11,356 nt of DNA. Origin: Actinomycetes bacterium (GTDB lineage Bacteria; Actinomycetota; Acidimicrobiia; Acidimicrobiales; Palsa-688). Numbering within the stretch: position 1 is the stretch's first letter; each line of letters begins with the position of its first letter. This document shows positions 6,448 to 11,356 of this stretch, piece after piece. Made by a program: the position numbers and the translations under genes. The notes beneath the pieces were generated by a model. It worked only from the letters and a program-made list of their open reading frames with translations. It searched no databases and was not told the origin of the DNA. The DNA is taken from positions 1 through 11,356 of the forward strand of contig JAKBBS010000108.1 of assembly GCA_021808425.1 (NCBI GenBank), given 5' to 3'.

Positions 6448-7241
6448 CTGTCCTCGTGGTCGGGCTCACGGTAGCGGTCGGCCTCCTCGGCGTCTTGGTG
6501 GCGGGCCTGCTTCGCGGCCACGCCGAAGTGCTCCGTGCCTTGCACCAGATGGGTGTAGATATGGATCCGGGACGCGAACGCCCGGGACACTCCGCTGATG
6601 CCGGGTGGGTCGGGGTCGGTGCCCCGGGGAGGGCAGGACCTCCGGGGATCAGGCCGACTCCCGAGCGGCCGGCCGACACCGACGTCGTCGACCTGACCGG
6701 GGTCACCCCGCGCGGGGACGCAATCAGCTTGGCCGTCGCCGGGGTACGCCACGACACGCTGATCGCTTTCCTGACCTCCGGTTGCGCCACGTGCCGCGGA
6801 TTCTGGGACACTTTCAGGTCCGCGTCGGTGCAGATTCCGGGGGGTGCCCGCCTAGTAGCGGTGACGCGCGGCAGCGAGGCGGAGTCGCCTGGAACCGTCG
6901 CCAACCTTGCAGGCGACCTGCCCGTCGTCATGTCGAGCGAAGTTTGGGAGCACTACGACATCCCCTACGCGCCGTATTTCGTCTACGTGTCTGGTCCGGG
7001 CTCACGTGTGGTCGGTGAAGGAGTCGCCGCCGGATGGGAAGAGGTGAAGGTCCTCGTGGCGAACGCAGTCGCGGACGGCACGACAAGCCCCACCGTGCGC
7101 GGTCGAGCCCGCGCCGGCCGGTCTGGCGCCGACCGGCGCCGAGACGACATAGTCGACCGCCAGCTGCGCAGCGCAGGAATCGAGCCTGGGGACCCGAGGC
7201 TGTACCCGACCTCGATCGCGGACAGCGCAAGCGGAGAATGA
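6444..7241 (+). CDS. Membrane-anchored thioredoxin-fold protein with CATC motif (MauD/TlpA-like)
   Basis: 265 aa from TTG 6444, which has AGGGG at 6430-6434 nine bases upstream. Residues 2-23 are one hydrophobic helix (LVVGLTVAVGLLGVLVAGLL), so the rest probably lies outside the membrane. A Pro/Gly-rich linker (about 42-77) leads to a thioredoxin-like domain of about 78-210: hydrophobic strand LIAFLTSGC, redox motif Cys114-Ala-Thr-Cys117, and a later APYFVYV whose Pro fits the cis-Pro of thioredoxins. The C-terminal 40-50 residues are basic and unassigned. MauD and TlpA proteins transfer thiol electrons outside the cytoplasm; MauD is needed to make the disulfide-rich methylamine dehydrogenase light chain. 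First main gene of an operon with a MauE-like and a MauA-like protein, so a role in disulfide formation or isomerisation of the latter is a reasonable inference. The N-terminus is uncertain because of the short ORF at 6406. Confidence 0.72.
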   Translation: MTVLVVGLTVAVGLLGVLVAGLLRGHAEVLRALHQMGVDMDPGRERPGHSADAGWVGVGAPGRAGPPGIRPTPERPADTDVVDLTGVTPRGDAISLAVAGVRHDTLIAFLTSGCATCRGFWDTFRSASVQIPGGARLVAVTRGSEAESPGTVANLAGDLPVVMSSEVWEHYDIPYAPYFVYVSGPGSRVVGEGVAAGWEEVKVLVANAVADGTTSPTVRGRARAGRSGADRRRDDIVDRQLRSAGIEPGDPRLYPTSIADSASGE

Positions 7242-7699
7242 CCGCAACCGTCTCAGGGTTCGGTCTGTCCATGACCGTCCCGACTGGTTGGGAGGCGGTC
7301 ATCTACCGCCGACCGTCGACGCCGGGAGAGACCACCCATCCAGTTGCCCAAGCCGCCACAGTGGCGATCCCGGCGCAGCGGGGTGACTACGGCGGAGGGA
7401 TAGTGGAGACGCTGGGATCGACGGACGTGTTCGTCGCCTTCCTCGAGTTCGGTCCGCAGGCCGCAGGATCGGCCCTCTTCCCGACGACGGACGTAGTCCC
7501 GGCAGTCACCGCGGAGTCGTACCGGCCACGCCAACTTCAACGCACCGTCCAAGGTCAGGCCGGCGTCCAACGATTCTTCACGATCGTGGGGCGAAGTTTC
7601 TGCCTTTACTCGGTGATCGGCTCCGTCTCGGCAAGGGTCTTACTTGCTTCCGCCGCTAATCAGCTCATCGGCTCGTTCCAAGTGCAACCGCTACCGTGA
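7238..7699 (+). CDS. Conserved-looking small protein of unknown function in the Mau-like operon
   Basis: 153 aa. The ATG at 7238 overlaps the previous stop (ATGA) and has GGAG immediately upstream; the next gene overlaps its stop (GTGA). It is therefore locked into the operon by translational coupling on both sides. There is no signal peptide and no membrane helix, so it is probably cytoplasmic. It begins with a short strand and TGWEAVIYRR, then PVAQAATVAIPAQRGDYGGG, then DVFVAFLEFGP, and ends with GVQRFFTIVGRSFCLYSVIGS and ANQLIGSFQV. The alternating hydrophobic pattern suggests a mixed alpha/beta or beta-barrel-like fold. One Cys only, in RSFCLYS. I do not recognise a named family. Its fixed place between the redox gene and the MauE-like gene suggests an accessory or control function, but nothing catalytic is visible. 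Confidence 0.8.
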   Translation: MTATVSGFGLSMTVPTGWEAVIYRRPSTPGETTHPVAQAATVAIPAQRGDYGGGIVETLGSTDVFVAFLEFGPQAAGSALFPTTDVVPAVTAESYRPRQLQRTVQGQAGVQRFFTIVGRSFCLYSVIGSVSARVLLASAANQLIGSFQVQPLP

Positions 7700-8211
7700 G
7701 CGCGCTCGAACCGGCATCGGCCGTCTTCGTCGCATCCCTCGGCGTGCTCGCGGCCGCGGGGGTAGCCAAGATCGTCAAGCCCGACGACACGTCGAGGGCT
7801 CTGCGGATCGCTGGTTGGCCGTCGCAGCGATGGTTGGTCCGCCTCGCAGCGACCGGAGAGGTGGCGCTAGCGGCCGCCGCACTTGCGGTACCGGGGCATT
7901 TGACCGGGTCCCTCGTGGCGGCAGCGTACGCGGGATTCGCGGCGTTCGTGGGATTGGCGCTCGTCAAAGGGTGGCCGCTCGCTTCGTGCGGATGTTTCGG
8001 TCGCCCGGACAGCAAACCTGGGCTCATCCACCTGCTCCTCGACCTGGGCGCTGCGGGCTGCGCCGTCTGGTGGGCTGCGCGTCCGCCGCGCAATACCGCC
8101 GAGCTCTTCAAGGGTCAGCCGTGGGCAGGGGCAGCCATGCTCGTCGTGAGCGCAACCATCGCGTGGCTCGCGTACCTGATCTGGACGAGACCGTCGCTTC
8201 GGACCTCGTAG
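7696..8211 (+). CDS. MauE/DoxX-type polytopic membrane protein
   Basis: 171 aa from the GTG at 7696, which overlaps the previous stop. About four to five hydrophobic segments lie near residues 8-25, 46-66, 70-92, 108-128 and 143-163. AGVAKIVKPDDTSRALRIAG at 21-40 is the typical opening of MauE/DoxX-like proteins, and SCGCFG at 97-102 gives the Cys-Gly-Cys-Phe-Gly motif common in MauE relatives, which may pass electrons or oxidising equivalents through the membrane. In Paracoccus, MauE with MauD is required for a stable, disulfide-bonded methylamine dehydrogenase light chain. Here it lies directly upstream of the MauA-like gene, which supports the same relation. The symbol is left empty because orthology to mauE of methylotrophs is not shown. 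Confidence 0.78.
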   Translation: MSALEPASAVFVASLGVLAAAGVAKIVKPDDTSRALRIAGWPSQRWLVRLAATGEVALAAAALAVPGHLTGSLVAAAYAGFAAFVGLALVKGWPLASCGCFGRPDSKPGLIHLLLDLGAAGCAVWWAARPPRNTAELFKGQPWAGAAMLVVSATIAWLAYLIWTRPSLRTS

Positions 8212-8230
8212 TGGATTCTCCGGTTAAGTC

Positions 8231-9595
8231 GTGAAACTCGACGTTGCCCGGCCCGTCGCCGACTTCCTGCTGGCGCGCACATCGCGGCGAGGCTTTCTGG
8301 CCAGGGCGACCGTCGCGGCCGCTGCGATGACAGTTGCTCCGGTCGACCTACTTCTGAAACCCGGAAACGCCTACGGATTCATTTGTGAATGCGTGCCGGG
8401 TACAGGCTGCGATTGCACGTCCATGTGCTGCGACGGGTACACGCAGTTCTGTTGCACGATCAACAACGGAATCAACGGCTGCCCGCCGGGAACGTTCGCC
8501 GGCGGTTGGTGGAAAGCGGACGGGTCCGCGTACTGCGCCGGACCCCGCTACTACATCGACTGTATGGGCGAATGCCAGGGGTGCGGCTGCGGCGGAGGCA
8601 ATTTCTGCCCGACGTGCGACAACCTCACATGCGAGTGCGCGCTCGGGTCCTGCGGCAACCGGCACGTCGGATGTACCGAGTTCCGCTACGGGCAATGCCA
8701 CCAGGAGATCGCCTGCACCGGGAGGATCGCATGCCGTGTCGTTTCGTGTACCCCGCCATGGCTTCTGGACCCTACGTGTAGCACGGTTGCCCAGACAGAC
8801 GACAGCACGGCAGACCACTACGCTCCCTGCCAGGATGGCCCGCAAACGCCGAGCCCGCTCGTTGTGGGTATCGCAGCGACGCCGACCGGCAAGGGCTACT
8901 GGCTGGCGGACGCCGCTGGCGGAGTCAGCGTCTTCGGCGACGCCGTCTCCTACGGCTCGATGTACGGCACCGCGCTCAATCGCCCGATCGTGGGGATGGC
9001 CGCCACGTCGACCGGAAAAGGCTACTGGCTAGTTGCATCCGACGGGGGCATTTTCAGCTTCGGTGACGCCTCATTCGACGGCTCGACCGGCAGCATCGCC
9101 CTCAACAAACCCATAGTGGGAATGGCCGAGGATCCCATCACCCACGGGTACCGCTTCGTCGCGGCTGACGGGGGAGTGTTCGACTTCTCCGCGCCTTTCT
9201 ACGGCTCCACCGGGAACCTGGTGCTCAACAAGGCGATAGTCGGCATGGCCGCCACCCCAGACGACGCCGGGTACTGGCTGGCAGCCTCGGACGGCGGCGT
9301 GTTTAGCTTCGGCGACGCCAACTTCTACGGCTCGATGGGGGCAGTGGTGCTCCAAAGGCCGGTGGTCGCCATAGCGGCCACAACGACAGGAAAAGGGTAT
9401 TGGCTTGTCGCTTCGGACGGGGGTATCTTCAGCTTCGGCGACGCTGGTTTCTACGGCTCGCTTGGTGCGACAAGCCTCATGAGCCCGATAGTTTCAGTCG
9501 CCGTCACACCGACCGGGAAGGGATACTGGATGGTCTCGGAATTGGGTGAGGTGTACCCTTTCGGCGACGCCGCGACGTTCGGGAGAAACCCGTGA
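8231..9595 (+). CDS. Tat-exported 26-Cys protein: MauA (methylamine dehydrogenase light chain)-like domain fused to six 42-residue repeats
   Basis: 454 aa from GTG 8231, with a weak RBS and a 19-base gap to the previous gene. Residues 1-45 form a Tat signal with SRRGFL at 18-23 followed by an Ala-rich stretch. Residues 50-200 hold all 26 cysteines. Compared from memory with Paracoccus MauA: NxxNxCPPGT at 79-88 matches its NCPPGT, Trp93/Trp94 sit where TTQ Trp57 lies, and Asp110 in YYIDC matches the catalytic Asp76 of YRDCC (17 versus 19 residues after the Trp). A second conserved-looking Trp177 (SCTPPW) could stand for Trp108 but is farther away. Residues 211-454 are five full repeats and one partial repeat of GYWLVASDGGIFSFGDA type, possibly a beta-propeller. 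MauA itself has no such fusion and pairs with the separate propeller MauB. Exported function and cofactor are unknown; calling it a dehydrogenase would be premature. Confidence 0.8.
   Translation: MKLDVARPVADFLLARTSRRGFLARATVAAAAMTVAPVDLLLKPGNAYGFICECVPGTGCDCTSMCCDGYTQFCCTINNGINGCPPGTFAGGWWKADGSAYCAGPRYYIDCMGECQGCGCGGGNFCPTCDNLTCECALGSCGNRHVGCTEFRYGQCHQEIACTGRIACRVVSCTPPWLLDPTCSTVAQTDDSTADHYAPCQDGPQTPSPLVVGIAATPTGKGYWLADAAGGVSVFGDAVSYGSMYGTALNRPIVGMAATSTGKGYWLVASDGGIFSFGDASFDGSTGSIALNKPIVGMAEDPITHGYRFVAADGGVFDFSAPFYGSTGNLVLNKAIVGMAATPDDAGYWLAASDGGVFSFGDANFYGSMGAVVLQRPVVAIAATTTGKGYWLVASDGGIFSFGDAGFYGSLGATSLMSPIVSVAVTPTGKGYWMVSELGEVYPFGDAATFGRNP
8861..9592 (+). repeat. Six tandem coding repeats of about 126 bp (42 aa)
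   Basis: Units start at 8861, 8987, 9113, 9236, 9362 and 9488. The protein consensus is IVGMAATPTGKGYWLVAS, then DGGIFSFGDAxFYGSxG and a hydrophobic LNxP end. Unit 3 is 41 residues and diverged (GYRFVAADGGVFDFSAP); unit 6 is cut short at 35. The DNA has drifted between units, so these are old protein repeats, not a CRISPR array or recent expansion. Repeats of this type are frequent in exported acidimicrobial proteins. Confidence 0.9.
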
Positions 9596-10455
9596 ACTCC
9601 ATCTACCTACCTCTCGGAATCGTCGTGGCGGTCTTCTCGGCCGCCCGATCCACTTGGTCTCCTTGTGGCATGTCGATGCTTTCGAGCATCACGCCTTTCG
9701 GGGAGCGGCGAGCCCGGGGCACAAAGTTCGCTTGGACATCGGCGTGGTTCGTCACCGGGGCTGGCGTCGGCGGCGCCACGCTGGGCGGCCTCGCCTCGAT
9801 CCTAACGTTGAGTGTCCGGGCTGCATTCGATGTTTCAAGGTCAGCTTCGGGATCAGCTTCGGGGTCACGTCTGACCGGCGGACTCACAGTTGGCGTCGTG
9901 TGCATGGCGGTCGCCGCGATTGGAGCGGCAACCGACGTAGAGCTGTTTGGAGATGTCCTGCCGATATTGCGACGACAAGTCGACGACGGGTGGATGTCAC
10001 GGTTTCGGCCGTGGGTGTACGGAGCCGGATTCGGTTGGCAGATCGGTTTCGGGTTCGCCACCTACGTGATGACTGCCGGGATTGCCGTCACGGTCGCTTT
10101 CGCCATCGCTGCCGGGGTGGCTGCCAACTCCGTCTACGAGACCCTACTTATATGTGTCGTGTTCGGGCTCGCTCGGGGCGCGACGGTGTTCATCGTCGCT
10201 GGCGCTTCCACTCCGCGGCGTCTGCGCCAGGTGCATCGTGATCTGAACCGTTTTGAGGGACCGGTAAAGCTTGGGGCCGCGTTAGCTCAGGCAGCGAGCG
10301 CTGCTGCGTTGGGTAGCGCCGTACTTTTTCCGAATCTATTTACAGGTTCGAGCGGGAGCGACAGGCTGTTGATACTGGCATTTGGAACCTTGGTAGCGGC
10401 GATCAGCGCAACGCCGTTGGCTGCACTCGCAATGAGAACGGTACAAGCTCGTTGA
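9592..10455 (+). CDS. Polytopic membrane protein with SPCG motif (CcdA/MauF-like candidate)
   Basis: 287 aa from the GTG at 9592, which overlaps the previous stop (GTGA). About six to seven hydrophobic segments. The first ends in STWSPCGMSMLSSITPFGER (20-39): a Pro-Cys at the membrane entrance followed by Ser/Leu and a Pro, as in the first helix of CcdA/DsbD-type thiol transporters. Other Cys are Cys104 and Cys188, both inside hydrophobic segments. RPWVYGAGFGWQIGFGFATY at 139-158 looks like a second, internally related motif. CcdA/DsbD proteins move reducing power across the membrane, and mau clusters include the membrane protein MauF. Redox exchange with the CATC thioredoxin or the 26-Cys protein is therefore my inference. 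It lacks the clear second Pro-Cys of classical CcdA. The loop at 82-93 (SRSASGSASGSR) contains a 12-base tandem duplication. Confidence 0.68.
   Translation: MNSIYLPLGIVVAVFSAARSTWSPCGMSMLSSITPFGERRARGTKFAWTSAWFVTGAGVGGATLGGLASILTLSVRAAFDVSRSASGSASGSRLTGGLTVGVVCMAVAAIGAATDVELFGDVLPILRRQVDDGWMSRFRPWVYGAGFGWQIGFGFATYVMTAGIAVTVAFAIAAGVAANSVYETLLICVVFGLARGATVFIVAGASTPRRLRQVHRDLNRFEGPVKLGAALAQAASAAALGSAVLFPNLFTGSSGSDRLLILAFGTLVAAISATPLAALAMRTVQAR
9841..9864 (+). repeat. 12-bp tandem duplication in the SPCG-protein gene
   Basis: TCAGCTTCGGG occurs at 9841-9851 and again at 9853-9863, a 12-base period that doubles SASG in a predicted loop. It is small and in frame, and probably neutral. Confidence 0.7.
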
Positions 10456-10474
10456 TCCACCGTCGGCTACGTTG

Positions 10475-11029
10475 ATGTCGATAGGGATCGTCCGCAGGTC
10501 GCGCAAGGGCGTCTTCTTCGCTGCGGTCGTCGCTGCCTCAGCGTGCCTTGCAGCGTGCGGATCGAGTCAAAGCGGTGTCGATACGATCAACCCTTCACAG
10601 GGCGCCGGCGCTACGCTTCCCAGCGCGAGCACCGTGCCGCCTGGAAGCACGCTTCCCGTCAGTCCGTCGACGACCGGGCCGGGAGGACAGGCGGCGGTGG
10701 TCCCGACCGTATTTGACTGCGGAGGCGGCGCGTACGAGCCGACGACCCTGCTCGTCACCTGCGCGAACGCCACCAAGGACGCGACAACCCTCGTGACAGG
10801 TGTGACCTGGACATCCTGGTCGGCAACGAGCGCGTCCGGCCGGGGGACGGTTCACCTGATCGTCGGTGGGAAGCCGGTCGCGGCTGCCGCGAGCCTCAAG
10901 CTGAGCGGTGTCGAGCAAACCTCCAACGGGTTGCAGTTCGCGACGATCGAGCTCACGTGGGTCGGAACATCCCCTAATGGGAACCCGACGGAGCAGCTCC
11001 CGCTCGCTGTAGCGCCATCGCCATCTTGA
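10475..11029 (+). CDS. Lipoprotein of unknown function, last gene of the operon
   Basis: 184 aa from the ATG at 10475; a TTG just before it is in frame and would add one residue. Residues 1-28 are a lipoprotein signal: basic start (RRSRKG), hydrophobic core, and lipobox Leu-Ala-Ala-Cys with Cys28 as the lipidated residue. Residues 29-75 are a Ser/Thr/Pro/Gly linker. Residues 76-184 form one compact domain, starting VPTVFDCGGGAYEPTTLLVTC and continuing TGVTWTSWSATSASGRGT and a series of alternating strands, so probably an immunoglobulin-like or other beta fold. Two Cys in that domain (FDC, VTC) could form a disulfide. It lies 19 bases after the SPCG membrane protein, consistent with co-transcription, and would sit on the outer face of the membrane near the exported 26-Cys protein. 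No clear Shine-Dalgarno site. Confidence 0.75.
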   Translation: MSIGIVRRSRKGVFFAAVVAASACLAACGSSQSGVDTINPSQGAGATLPSASTVPPGSTLPVSPSTTGPGGQAAVVPTVFDCGGGAYEPTTLLVTCANATKDATTLVTGVTWTSWSATSASGRGTVHLIVGGKPVAAAASLKLSGVEQTSNGLQFATIELTWVGTSPNGNPTEQLPLAVAPSPS

Positions 11030-11053
11030 CCGACGAAAGCGCTCGTCTATGAT
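11026..11053 (+). promoter_or_regulatory. Near-consensus promoter TTGACC-N16-TATGAT
   Basis: TTGACC at 11026-11031 and TATGAT at 11048-11053, spaced 16 bases, form the best sigma-70-type promoter in the window. The -35 overlaps the stop codon of the lipoprotein gene. Transcription should start near 11060, at or inside the start of the next small gene, which implies a leaderless mRNA. Confidence 0.65.
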
Positions 11054-11057
11054 CCCG

Positions 11058-11198
11058 ATGGTGCGAATGATCCGTCGGTCCATAATGGCGCTCGGCCTGA
11101 CGGCGGTGATCGCAGTCGTGGTCCGACTCCGTGGATCCGGCGGGACACCACCCCAGCACGGCGGATGGCGCGAGATACCGACCGACGACTTGGCCTGA
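11058..11198 (+). CDS. Small single-span membrane protein, 46 aa, with PPQHGGWRE tail
   Basis: From ATG 11058 the product has a basic start (MVRMIRRS), one hydrophobic segment (IMALGLTAVIAVVV, about 9-22), then RLRGSGGTPPQHGGWREI and a short acidic end. From memory, short actinobacterial proteins with a similar membrane segment and a PPxxGGWRE tail exist, so I consider the gene real; I know no function. The exact start is open: GTG 11061 and ATG 11067 are in frame. The predicted transcription start near 11060 favours GTG 11061 as a leaderless start. The next gene begins 15 bases downstream, so the two are probably co-transcribed. Confidence 0.65.
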   Translation: MVRMIRRSIMALGLTAVIAVVVRLRGSGGTPPQHGGWREIPTDDLA

Positions 11199-11203
11199 GG
11201 GCA

Positions 11204-11216
11204 CACCTGACAGGTG
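11204..11216. promoter_or_regulatory. Perfect palindrome CACCTG-A-CAGGTG over the start of the Rossmann gene
   Basis: The 13-base symmetric sequence ends exactly with the GTG start codon at 11214-11216. Its CACC/GGTG half-sites resemble those of the palindrome at the Mau-like operon start (6400-6412). It could be an operator or a start-masking hairpin; chance is also possible. Confidence 0.3.
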
Positions 11217-11356
11217 CGTATCGCTGTAGTTGGGGCCGGAGCTGTAGGTAGCCGGATCGTAGAGTTCCTAGTCGGATCCGACGACGTGGAGTCCGTCGTC
11301 GTCATCGGACATCCGAGTGGCCGCAGGCAGAGAGACAGTTCTTTCCCCTTCGACGG
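11214..11356 (+). CDS. NAD(P)-binding Rossmann-fold protein, N-terminal part (3' end outside window)
   Basis: 47 codons are visible from the GTG at 11214. The product begins MRIAVVGAGAVGSRIVEFL: a first strand followed by GxGxxG (Gly7, Gly9, Gly12) and a helix, the dinucleotide-binding motif. It continues through VESVVVIGHPSG, the second strand. This fits many oxidoreductase, saccharopine-dehydrogenase-like or TrkA-like proteins, and the cut leaves the subfamily undetermined. No convincing Shine-Dalgarno site precedes it. It is probably in one transcript with the 46-aa membrane protein just upstream. Confidence 0.7.
   Translation, partial: MRIAVVGAGAVGSRIVEFLVGSDDVESVVVIGHPSGRRQRDSSFPFD

Noticed and set aside
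8861..9592. Regular repeats of about 126 bp, checked as a CRISPR array or recent satellite
   Set aside because: The repeats are coding and in frame, much diverged at DNA level, and have no spacers; they encode the GYW/SFGDA protein repeat.
6444..9595. Naming this a functional methylamine dehydrogenase locus
   Set aside because: No separate heavy chain, MauG, amicyanin or cytochrome gene is visible, the cysteine count is about twice that of MauA, and the second TTQ Trp is not clearly placed.

Overview
The window is GC-rich chromosomal DNA with GTG and TTG starts, 4-base stop/start overlaps and few recognisable Shine-Dalgarno sites. That gene style is actinobacterial. The repeat family near 8.9-9.6 kb (GYWLVASDGGIFSFGDA type) is, to my knowledge, especially abundant in Acidimicrobiia, so an acidimicrobial actinobacterium is the best guess, but this is inferred from memory. 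I see no rRNA, tRNA, CRISPR array, transposase or phage gene.

Layout. (1) 1-1301: the 3' end of an FxsA-like membrane protein gene faces a leftward gene for an exported Ser/Gly-rich protein, with a strong hairpin between them. A divergent control region of about 280 bases follows. (2) 1302-3968: a GT87-type polyprenol-dependent mannosyltransferase (+) converges on, and overlaps by 54 bases, rarA/mgsA (-), an AAA+ replication-repair ATPase. (3) 3992-6364: a 790-residue tandem fusion of two class III (CaiB/BaiF) CoA-transferase modules. The first module has lost the catalytic Asp; the second keeps it. (4) 6393-11029: a compact operon of six genes that encodes an exported cysteine-rich protein and what looks like its maturation machinery. 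(5) 11026-11356: a well-formed promoter, a 46-residue membrane miniprotein, and the start of a Rossmann-fold NAD(P)-binding protein cut by the window end.

The operon in (4) is the most interesting part. In order it encodes a membrane-tethered thioredoxin-like protein with CATC (MauD/TlpA-like), an unrecognised 153-aa protein, a MauE/DoxX-type membrane protein with CGCFG, a Tat-exported protein with 26 cysteines, a polytopic membrane protein with a CcdA/MauF-like SPCG motif, and a lipoprotein. The 26-Cys protein resembles the methylamine dehydrogenase light chain (MauA), including CPPGT, a following Trp, and an Asp placed like the catalytic Asp76. It is fused to six repeats of about 42 residues that may form a beta-propeller. 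In classical methylamine dehydrogenase the TTQ-bearing light chain partners a separate beta-propeller heavy chain, MauB, and MauD/MauE are needed to produce the disulfide-rich light chain. Here a MauA-like module and a possible propeller lie on one polypeptide next to MauD-, MauE- and CcdA/MauF-like helpers. No separate MauB and no MauG (the TTQ-forming dihaem enzyme) is visible in the window. I propose an undescribed Mau-like exported disulfide-rich or quinone-type protein system; its substrate and cofactor are unknown.
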